Shown: in pieces, positions 19,067-28,839 of the stretch
Position numbering within the stretch: the stretch's first letter is position 1
Layout: every line of letters starts with the position of its first letter
Source of the DNA: JAMQKA01 sp043951865
GTDB lineage: Bacteria > Bacteroidota > Rhodothermia > Balneolales > Balneolaceae
Direction of reading: 5' to 3'
NCBI RefSeq assembly: GCF_043951865.1
Contig: NZ_JBINJF010000015.1
Coordinates: 43,909 to 107,908, forward strand
DNA: 64,000 nt
Translations under genes and position numbers: made by a program
The notes under the pieces: generated by a model
What the model was told of the DNA's origin: nothing
Databases searched by the model: none
Seen by the model: only the letters and a program-made list of their open reading frames with translations

Positions 19067-22000
19067 ATGAAAACGTTTGCCAAGATATTTGCCGGAGTTC
19101 TGCTATTCATCGTTGTAGCCCTTATCGCGCTCAACCTTTATTTTACCGACGAACGGTTGAAACAGACCATCATGCCCTATGTGGATGAGAGTCTCGGTCG
19201 CCCGGTGCAGGTTGAGTCGATCTCACTGACATTTTTCAGGACATTTCCACGTCCCGGGGTCCGTATCCAGCAGCTGAGCGTTCCCGGTGATACGCCCTCC
19301 GATACGCTGCTCGCGCTGGATGAATTCGTGGCAAGCGTGGAGCTTTTCTCCCTGTTTGGGAACCAGATAAACATTGCCGAAATACGGCTGCAAAATCCCC
19401 GGTTTACCTACCGCATACATGCCGACAGCACCACAAATATCGACTTCCTGCTGGAAGGGGAAGCCGACACCACTGCCGAAGCGGAGGGGTTAGAACTGAA
19501 CATCCCGCGGTTTTCAGTAACAGGTGGCAATTTTGGATTTGAGGATGCGACCAGCAGTGCCTCCATACGTATGGACAATCTGAATGCCGATATCTCTTTG
19601 CAGTATGCCGATGTAATCAACAGTTCGGTAGATATAGACCTTGGAGGACTTACGATCCAGGTCGACAGCAGCCGATACGTGAACCGGCTGCCGCTCAGCC
19701 TTGCCCAGAGCTCATCAATCGACATGGAAAATGAGACGCTTAACCTGGAAAGCGGCACCTTTTCTATCCGGGGACTGGCCCTGAACCTGACGGGATCCAT
19801 CCGGAACTGGAGTGCCGACCAACCGGCGATAGATCTCGATTTCAGCTCGTCATCCGACAACTTCGGGGAGCTTTTACGGCTGCTTCCCGATGCGTACCAG
19901 GAACAGGCAAGCGGACTCGAAACAAGGGGAACCCTCTCGATCGCCGGTCATGTAACCGGAACCGTCGGGGGTGAAGCGCTCCCCTCTTTCGCTGCCGATA
20001 TTGACGTTACAGATGGATACTTGAAAAACCCGGATCTCCCGGAGCCGATCCAGGATATCCGGTTGCAGGCCAGTGCTTCCAATGAGCTCATAACACTTGA
20101 AACGTTTGAAGCCACCGCGGGTTCGAACCAAATTTCAGCCAGTGGCAAGCTGGAACAGCCTCTTAGTGACGAAGCCCCGTTCAGCGCAAAGATCAACGGT
20201 GATGTAGACCTGGGAACCGTAGAGCAATTTTATCCGCTCGGGGAATTCTCCATTGATCAGCTGGGAGGAACACTAACGGTCAACGCCGTAGCCAACGGGC
20301 GGCTTGATCAACCGGAAGCAGCCACGTTTAACGGGGACCTCAACCTCTCCGAAGGGTTGCTCAAATACGCCGACGTACCGAGACCGATAGAAAATATTTC
20401 GATTGATGCGACGGCCAGTCAGGACCTGCTCACCATCAACTCCTTTAGCCTGAATGCTGCTCAAAACAGGCTTTCCCTGCAGGGTCAAATAACAGAACCA
20501 CTGGACGAAGCCAACCGCTCCGTAGATTTGACGACAGACCTTTACTTTGACCTGGCCAGCATAAAGGAGTTCTACCCGATTGACGAGGATACGCTGCAAC
20601 TGCGGGGAGAGCTCACTGCACAAGCAATCCTGAAGGGCTCCACCGGGCAGATAGAGCAGGCGGTCCAAAGCGGATCCATTGAACTGAACAACGGGTATAT
20701 CGCACACAAGCAACTGGGACAGCCGCTGGAGGATATTACGCTCAATTCAACCCTGGAGGGCAACCGACTCTCCGTCACGCGTGCCAGCTTCCGTTCCGGG
20801 CAAAATGATCTCAGTTTATCCGGTACTGTTACCGATTATCTCAGTGAAAATCCCGTCATCGATCTTCGCGTGCAGGGAAATGCACAGTTTGCAGAAATTC
20901 AACACTACTACGACCTGCGCCCCACCATATCCGAACTCACCGGCAGTGGTCAACTTGATCTGTCGGTCCGGGGCCCCCTGCAAACGCCTGAGAATCTTAT
21001 ATTTAACGGCAGTGCCACTGTCAACGATGTGAACATGAGTGGTGATTCACTGGGTCAGCCTGTCAACAATCTCAACGGCGTTCTGAAACTAACTCCCAAA
21101 TCCGTTGACCTGACTGGCCTCAGCTTTGATCTTGGCTCTTCAGACCTACACCTGGAGGGCTCACTTCAAAACTATATGGAATACCTCAAGCTGAAGGAAG
21201 ACCGTACAGCCACGCCCGCTCTATCCGGCAATTTCCAAAGCGATCACTTCAATATGGATGAGCTTATCGACTGGGAGGACACCACCGCTGCCACCCCGAT
21301 ACCCATAGAACTGCCCGACCTTACAAGTTCGGTTACCGCGAATATCAGAACCCTGGTAATTACCGGCGTCACCATGAACAACCTGGAGGCACAGGCCGGG
21401 ACCACGCCCACGCGGATAACCCTGGATCGCGCCTCCATCGAACTCTTCGACGGCACCGCTTCCGGCTCTTTCATTTGGGAGGTGCCACAGCCAGATCGAA
21501 CAAACCTGAACTTCAAGGGACAGCTGGAGGGACTTGACCTGGATGCGTTCTTCAGGGAGTACCAGGTGCTTGGAGAAAAAAACAATTTTCACGAGCATGT
21601 CACCGGATCTTTCAGCGCCGATATCGATTACTACTCCGAGCTGGATGTCTACCTCGAACCCGATATTTCCACCACGGAAATGGACGGCACCTTCACCATG
21701 ACCAAGTCGCGCATAAAGGGGCATCCGGTACAAGAAAGCGTTGCAACGCTTTTAAAAACTGATGAATTACGAAACATCGCTCTGGATGAATCACAAACGC
21801 GGTTTTCACTCAGCAACAGCGTCATGACCATTGAAAACCTGGGGCTCACCAGTGGAGATATCGGGGCCGAGATGAGCGGTACGAGGCATCTGGTTACCAA
21901 TGACATCGACTACCAGCTGAAGGTCTACCTGCCGGGGCGATTCCGCGGGCGTATTGCCTCCGTTATATCTTCACAGGCGGTAGAGGCCCTTACCCAGGAA

Positions 22001-22147
22001 AACGGTACCATCCTGGTACCCCTTCGGGTAACCGGCACGCAAGAGGATCCCAATATCCGTCCAGACCAGGAGATGATACAACCGATACTCAAGGATATGC
22101 TTAAAGACAAGGCGGGCGATGCCATTCGGAATCTATTCGGGAATTAG
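19067..22147 (+). CDS. AsmA-like family protein, inner-membrane anchored
   Basis: A large periplasmic protein of 1026 residues held by one N-terminal helix (about 6-26, GVLLFIVVALIALNLYF). The body is repetitive beta structure, with recurrent segments of the type L-x-G-x-L-x2-P and TLxVxATASN separated by about 120 residues. The AsmA C-terminal region lies at about 790-1010. AsmA/TamB-type proteins are bridge-like lipid transporters to the outer membrane; this role is inferred. An upstream in-frame ATG at 18998 would add 23 residues that spoil the signal anchor, so 19067 is chosen. The TAG stop is formed by the first bases of repeat copy A. Confidence 0.88.
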   Translation: MKTFAKIFAGVLLFIVVALIALNLYFTDERLKQTIMPYVDESLGRPVQVESISLTFFRTFPRPGVRIQQLSVPGDTPSDTLLALDEFVASVELFSLFGNQINIAEIRLQNPRFTYRIHADSTTNIDFLLEGEADTTAEAEGLELNIPRFSVTGGNFGFEDATSSASIRMDNLNADISLQYADVINSSVDIDLGGLTIQVDSSRYVNRLPLSLAQSSSIDMENETLNLESGTFSIRGLALNLTGSIRNWSADQPAIDLDFSSSSDNFGELLRLLPDAYQEQASGLETRGTLSIAGHVTGTVGGEALPSFAADIDVTDGYLKNPDLPEPIQDIRLQASASNELITLETFEATAGSNQISASGKLEQPLSDEAPFSAKINGDVDLGTVEQFYPLGEFSIDQLGGTLTVNAVANGRLDQPEAATFNGDLNLSEGLLKYADVPRPIENISIDATASQDLLTINSFSLNAAQNRLSLQGQITEPLDEANRSVDLTTDLYFDLASIKEFYPIDEDTLQLRGELTAQAILKGSTGQIEQAVQSGSIELNNGYIAHKQLGQPLEDITLNSTLEGNRLSVTRASFRSGQNDLSLSGTVTDYLSENPVIDLRVQGNAQFAEIQHYYDLRPTISELTGSGQLDLSVRGPLQTPENLIFNGSATVNDVNMSGDSLGQPVNNLNGVLKLTPKSVDLTGLSFDLGSSDLHLEGSLQNYMEYLKLKEDRTATPALSGNFQSDHFNMDELIDWEDTTAATPIPIELPDLTSSVTANIRTLVITGVTMNNLEAQAGTTPTRITLDRASIELFDGTASGSFIWEVPQPDRTNLNFKGQLEGLDLDAFFREYQVLGEKNNFHEHVTGSFSADIDYYSELDVYLEPDISTTEMDGTFTMTKSRIKGHPVQESVATLLKTDELRNIALDESQTRFSLSNSVMTIENLGLTSGDIGAEMSGTRHLVTNDIDYQLKVYLPGRFRGRIASVISSQAVEALTQENGTILVPLRVTGTQEDPNIRPDQEMIQPILKDMLKDKAGDAIRNLFGN

Positions 22148-22340
22148 CCTGCATTTCTAACCAAGAAATTGGTTTGTATGCAAGGCGATGGGAATATCGG
22201 GAACCGAAACGCATCCCTATACGTAGAGTGAGCGATTTCCATCATCAACGAAACAATTTCGCAACCGGCTACCCACTGTAATAGTATTTTTGGTGTTTAA
22301 ATCATTATGCTGATTTAAACACCAACTACTGGTTTTCAGA
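22139..22340 (+). repeat. 238-bp-type dispersed element, copy A, 3' end lost
   Basis: The copy starts GGGAATTAGCCTGCATTT, closely matching the left end of copies B and C. It continues with ACCAAGAAATTGGT, TGCAAGGCGA and a pairing segment (GATGGGAATATCG at 22187-22199 against CGATTTCCATC at 22233-22243). A perfect 15-bp hairpin lies at 22290-22325. The right inverted end seen in B and C is missing, so its right border near 22340 is approximate. The GGGAAT and TAG at the left end encode the last two residues and the stop of the AsmA-like gene. It lies in the gap between that gene and the convergent PIG-L gene. The remaining 130 bp of the gap hold nothing I recognise. Confidence 0.7.
22290..22325. 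other. perfect 15-bp hairpin inside repeat copy A
   Basis: The arm at 22290-22304 and its exact reverse complement at 22311-22325 enclose the loop TTATGC. It lies between two convergent genes and could end transcription from either side, but neither direction has a clean U tract after the stem. Copies B and C have hairpins of different sequence at the same relative place. Confidence 0.75.
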
Positions 22341-22472
22341 GGGGACTCGTTTTGTGATTCCGTGTCAAGGTATTTAAAAACAATTCTTCAGGGCAAATAT
22401 ACGAAGGGCAAGGTTGCTTTTTTACGCATCACGCATTTTGCAAGTAAACCCAACCCCGAAATTACCGCTTTT

Positions 22473-23120
22473 TTACCACTTGACGCGAATGACTTCAAAC
22501 GCTTCGGCGTAATCCGCTTTCACTTGCACGCCCCGTACTTTTGCGAGTCCCCTGATGAATTCCTCTGTAAAGTAGTTTCGATTCTTTTTTACCTGTGACT
22601 CATACACCGTCAAGATCTCCCATTTCTTGTCGATCTGCTCTTTTGTCAACGTGACGAACGCCTGGGCAGAAAACGTGATGTGGTTCCACGGCAGCTCATA
22701 TCCCCAGACGGTAATTTCCTTAAACGCCCGCAGGCCCTCTTTATTGACGACCTGGTGATCCTGGTGCAGGTCGCTTCCCGAGGGCAATAACACCATTTCA
22801 GGCTCAATTTTCCTCTTCAACTTAACCAGCTCTTCCAGCACTTCCTGTCGGGAATAGTTGAGTTTTCGAACCTGGTAGTCATAAACATACCGGCGCTCCC
22901 CCGGAATATTTAGAATATCCATTGCGGCGTTAAACTCTTTTCGCAGCAGATCCGGATCGCTGCCGGGTGGCAAAGAGGCACGGGCCGTGGAGAATACGGC
23001 GACATGCACCTCCACGCCGTTATCCAGCATTCGCACAATCGTGCCCCCGCACCCCAGCTCCGCGTCGTCGGTATGGGGAGCCAGCACCAATACTTTATTA
23101 AGCCCGGTAATATCTGTCAT
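22473..23120 (-). CDS. PIG-L / LmbE family deacetylase (BshB1-like)
   Basis: A zinc-dependent N-deacetylase of 215 residues. The metal-binding motif PHTDDAELGCGGT is at residues 15-27 and the second block (GSDLHQDHQVVNKEG) is at about 113-127. The overall sequence resembles BshB1, which removes acetyl from GlcNAc-malate in bacillithiol synthesis, but related enzymes act on other GlcNAc derivatives. No bshA or bshC gene is visible in the window, so the pathway is not proven. It is divergent from the quinone oxidoreductase with 68 bp between the starts. Confidence 0.85.
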   Translation of the reverse strand: MTDITGLNKVLVLAPHTDDAELGCGGTIVRMLDNGVEVHVAVFSTARASLPPGSDPDLLRKEFNAAMDILNIPGERRYVYDYQVRKLNYSRQEVLEELVKLKRKIEPEMVLLPSGSDLHQDHQVVNKEGLRAFKEITVWGYELPWNHITFSAQAFVTLTKEQIDKKWEILTVYESQVKKNRNYFTEEFIRGLAKVRGVQVKADYAEAFEVIRVKW

Positions 23121-23188
23121 GTCAAAAAATTCTCTATTTGCGTATGTTTGATTGAGCCATCACCAAAAGAAGGAAGGTACCGATTTGC

Positions 23189-24175
23189 ATGAAAGCCATC
23201 AACGTCATAAATCCCGGTAAAAAATCATCGCTGGAGATCCGGCATGTAGCCACTCCCGAGCCTGATCCCCATGAGATACTTGTCAAAATTGAGGCCACTG
23301 CCCTCAACCGTGCAGACCTGCTGCAACGGCAGGGAAAATATCCTGCTCCAGAGGGTGCCAGCAATATCCTGGGACTGGAAATGGCGGGCATCGTGGAAAA
23401 AATCGGGGCCGAAGTATCGGAGTGGCATCCCGATGATTTTGTATTTTCCCTGCTGCCGGGCGGCGGTTATGCCGAATTCTGCGTCATTCCCGCCGATATG
23501 GCGATGCCGGTTCCCGGGAACCTGTCATTTACGGAAGCGGCGGCGATCCCGGAAACATTTTTAACAGCGTACCAGGCCCTGAAATGGGTGGGAGAGATCC
23601 GTGAAAACGAGACCGTTTTAATCCATGCAGCCGGCAGCGGCGTCGGTACCTCCGCTATCCAACTGTGCCGCCACCTGTTCAATACCCGGGTTTTGGCCAC
23701 AGCCGGTAAAAAGCGCAAACTGGAAACGGCCCGGGAGCTCGGCGCCGATTTTACCTATAATTACAAGAGGAATGATTGGGCGCAACAGGTGGAGCAGGAG
23801 CTGGGCAAGCATGCTGCAGACCTGATCCTCGACTTTGTTGGCGCTTCCTACTGGAATCAGAACATCAGCGTGCTGGCAGAAGACGGGCGACTGGTGCTGC
23901 TCGCAATGCTCGGAGGTACAAAAGTAACCAGGATGAACCTCATCCCGATCCTTTCCCGGCGCTTGTCGATCAGGGGCTCCACCCTGCGGGCTCGGTCGAA
24001 TGCCTACAAAATTGAACTGACCCGCGAATTTTCCAACCGGGCACTACCCCTGTTTGAACAGGGTATCATCCACCCCGTAATCGATTCAGTATACGACTGG
24101 CGGGAGGCAGAAGAGGCCCACCAGCGGATGGCTGAAAATAAGAATACAGGCAAAATTGTGCTTACGGGGATGTAG
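23189..24175 (+). CDS. NAD(P)H-dependent quinone oxidoreductase, PIG3-like (MDR superfamily)
   Basis: A zinc-independent medium-chain dehydrogenase/reductase of 328 residues. The N-terminal GroES-like domain shows EILVKIEATALNRADLLQRQ and the PAPEGASNILGLEMAGIV block typical of the TP53I3/quinone reductase group. The Rossmann domain begins HAAGSGVGTSAIQLC. The catalytic zinc cysteines of alcohol dehydrogenases are absent. The ATG is preceded by the purine-rich sequence AGAAGGAAGG about 15 nt upstream. It probably reduces quinones or enones with NADPH; the exact substrate is unknown. Confidence 0.92.
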   Translation: MKAINVINPGKKSSLEIRHVATPEPDPHEILVKIEATALNRADLLQRQGKYPAPEGASNILGLEMAGIVEKIGAEVSEWHPDDFVFSLLPGGGYAEFCVIPADMAMPVPGNLSFTEAAAIPETFLTAYQALKWVGEIRENETVLIHAAGSGVGTSAIQLCRHLFNTRVLATAGKKRKLETARELGADFTYNYKRNDWAQQVEQELGKHAADLILDFVGASYWNQNISVLAEDGRLVLLAMLGGTKVTRMNLIPILSRRLSIRGSTLRARSNAYKIELTREFSNRALPLFEQGIIHPVIDSVYDWREAEEAHQRMAENKNTGKIVLTGM

Positions 24176-24275
24176 AAGAGGGATGTGCACTATTAATAAA
24201 GCGAAAACCCAATTACCCTGTAGCACTCCCGGTCGGTAAACGTTGCATTTTATGCCACCCGCCCATTTGAATTTT

Positions 24276-24311
24276 CTTACAAGATATTCTCCCCAGCCTC
24301 TGTTATCTTTG
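24276..24311 (+). promoter_or_regulatory. candidate Bacteroidota-type promoter for hisS
   Basis: TATCTTTG at 24304-24311 matches the Bacteroidota -7 consensus TAnnTTTG exactly and lies 39 bp before the hisS ATG. A TTTG at 24276-24279 could be the -33 element, but the 24-nt spacing is a few bases longer than usual. Confidence 0.4.
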
Positions 24312-24350
24312 ACCAGCTAATTGAACAAATATTATTACAAGTACTTATTC

Positions 24351-25628
24351 ATGGCGCAACCCAAATACCGTACTCACGTTGGAATGGTAGACATCCTGCC
24401 CGGAGAAGTTGAAAAGTGGCAAACGATAGAACGAATTATCCACGAAGAAGCTCAGAAATTTAATTTTGAGGAGATTCGCACCCCCATACTGGAACAGACC
24501 GAGCTGATCGCCCGCGGCATTGGCCAGCTTACCGATATCGTCTCGAAAGAGATGTTTGCTTTTGAACGGGGCGACGACCAGTACGTGCTCCGCCCGGAGT
24601 GTACCGCTCCCGTGGTTCGGGCGTTTGTAGAGCATCACCTCGAGCAGCGCGGCGGCACCCAAAACCTGTACTACATCGGGCCGATGTTCCGCGCCGAAAA
24701 ACCGCAGAAAGGGCGCCAGCGCCAGTTTCACCAGTTCGGTGCCGAAATACTGGGCAGCGACGATCCCATCGCCGACGTGGAGTGCATGGCGTTTATGATG
24801 AGCGTCTATGAAAGGGTGGGAATCACCAACACCAGTCTGAAGATCAACTCGGTCGGCGATCCCGAAAGCCGCGATGCCTACAAGAAAGCGCTTGTTGACT
24901 ATTTCACCCCTCACAAGAATGAGCTGAGCCAGGTTTCTCAAAACCGTCTCGAAAAAAATCCGCTGCGAATCCTGGATTCCAAGGAGGAGGAAGATCAGAC
25001 GCTGGTTGCCGAGGCGCCTGTGATCGGGGATTTCCTGAACAAAGAATCGGCTGACCATTACCGCAAGGTTAAGCAGTACCTGGATGAACTGGGGCTCGCC
25101 TATGACGAAGATCCCCACCTCGTGCGGGGACTCGATTACTACACCCGTACGGCGTTTGAACTGGTCAGCCCCGATTTGGGAGCCCAGGATGCCCTTGCGG
25201 GCGGTGGCCGGTACGATCTTCTGGTTGAGGAAGTAGGCGGGCAACCGACCCCTGCCGTGGGATTCGCAGCGGGAATAGAGCGGTTAATACTGGCTTGTGA
25301 TGAGCTCGGTATCAAGCTTTCGAAACCCAAATCGGTGGACCTCTACATTGTTACCATCGGAGACAAAGCTCGCAGCTGGGCGCTTCAGCAACTGCCCATA
25401 TTTCGGCAGGAGGGATTTTCCGCAACCATGGATTATGCCGGGCGCTCCATCAAATCACAGATGAAAGATGCCGACCGGGAGAACGCCCGTTACACAATTA
25501 TAGTGGGAGAAAATGAACTGAATGAAGGAACATTCACCTTTCGCGACATGGAGGCCAGTGAAGAAACGCAGCTTCCAGTTGAGGAGATCCTGGACAGGCT
25601 TGAAAAGAAACTGGATCCACAGGAGTAG
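24351..25628 (+). CDS. hisS: histidyl-tRNA synthetase
   Basis: Charges tRNA-His with histidine. It is a class II synthetase of 425 residues. Motif 1 is in the region VDILPGEVEKWQTIERIIHE. Motif 2 reads YYIGPMFRAEKPQKGRQRQFHQ. The histidine-specific blocks are LVRGLDYYTRTAFELVS and AAGIERL. A C-terminal anticodon-binding domain spans about 330-420. The frame is open ten codons upstream to a TTG at 24321, but the ATG at 24351 gives the normal N-terminus (MAQPKYRTHVGMVDILPGE). It is a single gene, convergent with sdhB across repeat copy B. Confidence 0.97.
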   Translation: MAQPKYRTHVGMVDILPGEVEKWQTIERIIHEEAQKFNFEEIRTPILEQTELIARGIGQLTDIVSKEMFAFERGDDQYVLRPECTAPVVRAFVEHHLEQRGGTQNLYYIGPMFRAEKPQKGRQRQFHQFGAEILGSDDPIADVECMAFMMSVYERVGITNTSLKINSVGDPESRDAYKKALVDYFTPHKNELSQVSQNRLEKNPLRILDSKEEEDQTLVAEAPVIGDFLNKESADHYRKVKQYLDELGLAYDEDPHLVRGLDYYTRTAFELVSPDLGAQDALAGGGRYDLLVEEVGGQPTPAVGFAAGIERLILACDELGIKLSKPKSVDLYIVTIGDKARSWALQQLPIFRQEGFSATMDYAGRSIKSQMKDADRENARYTIIVGENELNEGTFTFRDMEASEETQLPVEEILDRLEKKLDPQE

Positions 25629-25718
25629 ATTAAAGAGGTTTGTGTGCAAAAAAATTTTTCAACGACCTCTTGAACCAGGACAGCAGGAACAACAGGGGAT
25701 TTTACAAAAAGCGGGATT

Positions 25719-25956
25719 TAACCTGCATTTCTCACCAAAAAATTGGTTTTTATGCAAGGCGAAGTAGTAATCGCAAGCGAGAGCAAGACGTATGCTGATA
25801 CCTTGAGCGGGCGATCCCCAAATTCAACGCAGCAGATGTGCCAATTTCAAAGTCCGCTAACCCTGCCATAGTATTTTCGGTCGGGAAATCAATATAAATC
25901 ATTGTAATTCATAGTATTACAATGATTCAAAATTATTCTCGCGGGAATGCAGGTTA
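25719..25956 (+). repeat. 238-bp dispersed element, copy B, complete
   Basis: Terminal inverted repeats are TAACCTGCATT at 25719-25729 and AATGCAGGTTA at 25946-25956, perfect over 11 bp. Inside are ACCAAAAAATTGGT, the shared block TGCAAGGCGAAG, the shared block TTCAACGCAGC and a 12-bp perfect hairpin (25897-25908 with 25916-25927, loop of 7). Its length equals that of copy C. No target-site duplication is visible. The six bases GGGATT just left of it are also conserved, so the true left border may be 25713. It fills most of the 350-bp gap between convergent hisS and sdhB; the 90 bp to its left show nothing else. Confidence 0.85.
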
Positions 25957-25978
25957 GAAGCCTTTACATTCGCTAATT

Positions 25979-26743
25979 TTATACCTCTTCTCCTGCAAAG
26001 ACCGCTTTCATATAATCTCGTCGCATTTCGGCGATAGCAGAGATTGAGATCCCTTTCGGGCAAACCGCTTCGCACTCGGCAAAGTTGGAGCAGTCGCCAA
26101 ATCCTTCTTTCTCCATCTGTTCAACCATCGCCACTGTTCGCCGTTTCTTTTCAGGTTCGCCCTGGGGAAGCCGATTCAGGTGAGCAAGTTTCGCTCCCGT
26201 AAAAAGTGAGGCGGATGAGTTGGGACAAGCCGCAACGCAGGCCCCGCACCCGATACAGGTCGCATAGTCAAAAGCGGTGTCCGCTGTCGCTTTTTCGATC
26301 GGAATGGCGTTGGCATCCGGTGCCGAACCCGTTTTCGTAGAGACGTACCCCCCGGCCTCAATAATTCGGTCAAAGGCGCTGCGATCTACGACCAGGTCCC
26401 TGATTACGGGAAATGCTTTGGCCCGGAACGGTTCCACCACAATGGTGTCGCCGTCGTCGTAGTTGCGCATGTGCAGCTGGCAGGTACAAGTCATCGCCTT
26501 GGGACCGTGGGCCGTTCCGTTGATCACCAGGTTACAGGACCCACAAATTCCCTCCCGGCAGTCATAGTCAAACTCAACAGGTACTTTGCCCTCTGCAACA
26601 AGCTTTTCATTCAACACATCCAGCATCTCCAGAAAAGACATATGCTCATTGACATTATCCAGGGTGTAATCAACCAGCTTGCCCGGCTTGTCAGGACCTT
26701 CCTGCCGCCAGATCTTCAGATGTATGGTCATTGTCTCTGCCAT
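25979..26743 (-). CDS. sdhB: succinate dehydrogenase / fumarate reductase iron-sulfur subunit
   Basis: Carries electrons from the flavoprotein to the membrane subunit in complex II. The 254 residues hold the [2Fe-2S] ligands (CREGICGSCNLVINGT, then a Cys in TCTCQLH), a [4Fe-4S] motif (CIGCGACVAACPN) and a C-terminal motif (CSNFAECEAVCPKGI). The insertion with EKKRRTVAMVEQMEKEGFGDC is typical of the Bacteroidota-type enzyme. It is the last gene of the minus-strand order sdhC-sdhA-sdhB, 97 bp after sdhA. Confidence 0.96.
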   Translation of the reverse strand: MAETMTIHLKIWRQEGPDKPGKLVDYTLDNVNEHMSFLEMLDVLNEKLVAEGKVPVEFDYDCREGICGSCNLVINGTAHGPKAMTCTCQLHMRNYDDGDTIVVEPFRAKAFPVIRDLVVDRSAFDRIIEAGGYVSTKTGSAPDANAIPIEKATADTAFDYATCIGCGACVAACPNSSASLFTGAKLAHLNRLPQGEPEKKRRTVAMVEQMEKEGFGDCSNFAECEAVCPKGISISAIAEMRRDYMKAVFAGEEV

Positions 26744-26840
26744 AATTAAAATATTTTTATCAGGAAACGCGGTTCATCGTTTTACGGATCGAGCGTATTT
26801 GCGATTTACGTTGAATCCGCGTCAACTCTGTTCAATTCCG

Positions 26841-28760
26841 TTATTTGTAACTGCGTTGTTTCAGTTCTACATATTCAAATTCAAGATCTTCTTTGTGAAG
26901 CTCTTCCACCAGCTGTCCATTCAGGCCTTTAAACTCCCATGCCGAGACATAAGAATACTCCTCGTCATTTCGGAGGGCTTCTCCCTCTTCGGTTTGATGC
27001 TCTTCCCGCAGGTGGCAGCCAGCCGACTCATCACGGTCAAGCGCATCTTCAGCCATCAGTTCGCCGAGTTCAAGGAAGTCAGCCACACGCCCGGCAAATT
27101 CGAGATATTTATTGTAGTTGGTTGCCTCCCCGGGCACGCGAACATTCTGCCAGAAGTCCGCCCGCAGATCCCGAATCTGGCTGATTGCTTCTTTCAGACC
27201 CTCTTCGTTCCGGGCGATGCCCACCTTGTCCCACATAATCTGGCCCAGCTCGCGGTGATACTCGATCACACTTTTCTCCCCGTTCACATTCAGTAACTTG
27301 TCAATATGGTTTTGGGCATTCCGGGCCGCCTCGTCAAACGCATCGTGACGAGTATCCGCTTCCGCCAGGTCGTTGCCGGCAATATAGTTGCCGATGGTGT
27401 AAGGAATGATAAAATACCCGTCAGAGAGTCCCTGCATCAACGCGCTTGCGCCAAGCCGGTTGGCGCCGTGATCTGAAAAGTTTGCTTCGCCGGCGACAAA
27501 CAGGCCGGGTACATTGCTCATCAGGTTATAATCCACCCAGAGACCGCCCATGGTGTAATGCACAGCCGGGAAGATCCGCATCGGAACCTCGTAGGGATCA
27601 TCCCCGGTGATATTCTCATACATCTCGAACAGGTTCCCGTATTTTTCCTCGATCGTCTTCCTGCCGTCGCGTTCAATGGCATCCCGAAAATCGAGGTAAA
27701 CCGCACGCCCCGTGGGTCCCACGCCCATGCCGTCGTCACAAACCATTTTGGCATTTCGCGAGGCGACATCGCGGGGCACAAGGTTCCCGAAGCTGGGATA
27801 TCGCTCCTCGAGATAATAGAACCGGTCCTCTTCCGGTATCTGATTGGGAGGACGTTCATCATTCTTGTCGCGGGGTACCCACACCCGGCCATCATTTCGA
27901 AGGCTCTCGCTCATCAGGGTGAGCTTGGACTGGTAATCTCCCGATACCGGGATGCAGGTGGGGTGAATCTGCACATAGCAGGGATTGGCAAACGCAGCTC
28001 CCCGTTTATGGCAGCGCCAGGCCGCCGTTACGTTGGAATTTTTGGCATTTGTGGAAAGGTAAAACACGTTTCCATAGCCCCCGGTGGCCAGCACTACGGC
28101 ATCGGCAATCCACCGTTTTATCTCCCCGGAAACCAAATCGCGGGTAATAATTCCACGCGCCTTGCCGTCGATCAAGACCAAGTCCAGCATTTCGTGCCGC
28201 GGATGATATTCAATTTTGCCTTCATGGATCTGGCGCATCATCGCCTGGTAGGCACCGAGCAGAAGCTGCTGGCCGGTCTGCCCGCGGGCGTAGAATGTCC
28301 TGGAAACCTGGGCGCCGCCAAACGACCGGTTGGCCAACAATCCGCCGTATTCGCGGGCAAACGGTACGCCCTGCGCCACGGCCTGGTCAATAATTTCGTT
28401 GGAGATCTGGGCCAGCCGATACACGTTGGACTCGCGCGAGCGGTAGTCGCCTCCCTTGATCGTATCGTAAAACAGGCGCCAGATACTGTCCCCGTCATTG
28501 GGATAGTTTTTGGCCGCGTTAATTCCTCCCTGGGCAGCGATACTGTGCGCTCGCCGTGCCGAATCCTGGATACAAAAACTCTGCACGTTGTACCCCAGTT
28601 CAGCCAGGCTGGCTGCCGCAGATCCACCGGCCAGACCCGTTCCCACAACAATGACATTATGCTTTCGCTTGTTGTTCGGGGCAACGAGTTTGATGTCATT
28701 CAAATGATTGGACCACTTCTCTTCTAACGGTCCCGAAGGAACTTTTGACTCTAGGTTCAT
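26841..28760 (-). CDS. sdhA: succinate dehydrogenase / fumarate reductase flavoprotein subunit
   Basis: Catalytic subunit oxidising succinate to fumarate. The 639 residues fit the long Bacteroidota and Epsilonproteobacteria-type flavoprotein. The FAD dinucleotide motif (VVGTGLAGGSAAASLAELG) lies at about 39-57. The histidine for covalent FAD is in HSIAAQGGINAAK. The substrate region includes GGYGNVFYLSTNA and HPTCIPVSG, and the C-terminal FAD loop reads FVAGEANFSDHGANRLGASAL. It is the middle gene of the sdhCAB operon. Confidence 0.97.
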   Translation of the reverse strand: MNLESKVPSGPLEEKWSNHLNDIKLVAPNNKRKHNVIVVGTGLAGGSAAASLAELGYNVQSFCIQDSARRAHSIAAQGGINAAKNYPNDGDSIWRLFYDTIKGGDYRSRESNVYRLAQISNEIIDQAVAQGVPFAREYGGLLANRSFGGAQVSRTFYARGQTGQQLLLGAYQAMMRQIHEGKIEYHPRHEMLDLVLIDGKARGIITRDLVSGEIKRWIADAVVLATGGYGNVFYLSTNAKNSNVTAAWRCHKRGAAFANPCYVQIHPTCIPVSGDYQSKLTLMSESLRNDGRVWVPRDKNDERPPNQIPEEDRFYYLEERYPSFGNLVPRDVASRNAKMVCDDGMGVGPTGRAVYLDFRDAIERDGRKTIEEKYGNLFEMYENITGDDPYEVPMRIFPAVHYTMGGLWVDYNLMSNVPGLFVAGEANFSDHGANRLGASALMQGLSDGYFIIPYTIGNYIAGNDLAEADTRHDAFDEAARNAQNHIDKLLNVNGEKSVIEYHRELGQIMWDKVGIARNEEGLKEAISQIRDLRADFWQNVRVPGEATNYNKYLEFAGRVADFLELGELMAEDALDRDESAGCHLREEHQTEEGEALRNDEEYSYVSAWEFKGLNGQLVEELHKEDLEFEYVELKQRSYK

Positions 28761-28839
28761 GAATTAAACTCCATTTTATTTTGGAACGCTGATGATAAAG
28801 GCAGGGCTCTGCACCCGAACCCATTTCATCCGCGCTCTG

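Noticed and set aside
27558..28727. Plus-strand frame of 389 codons inside sdhA
   Set aside because: It is antisense to a fully conserved flavoprotein and shows no domain.
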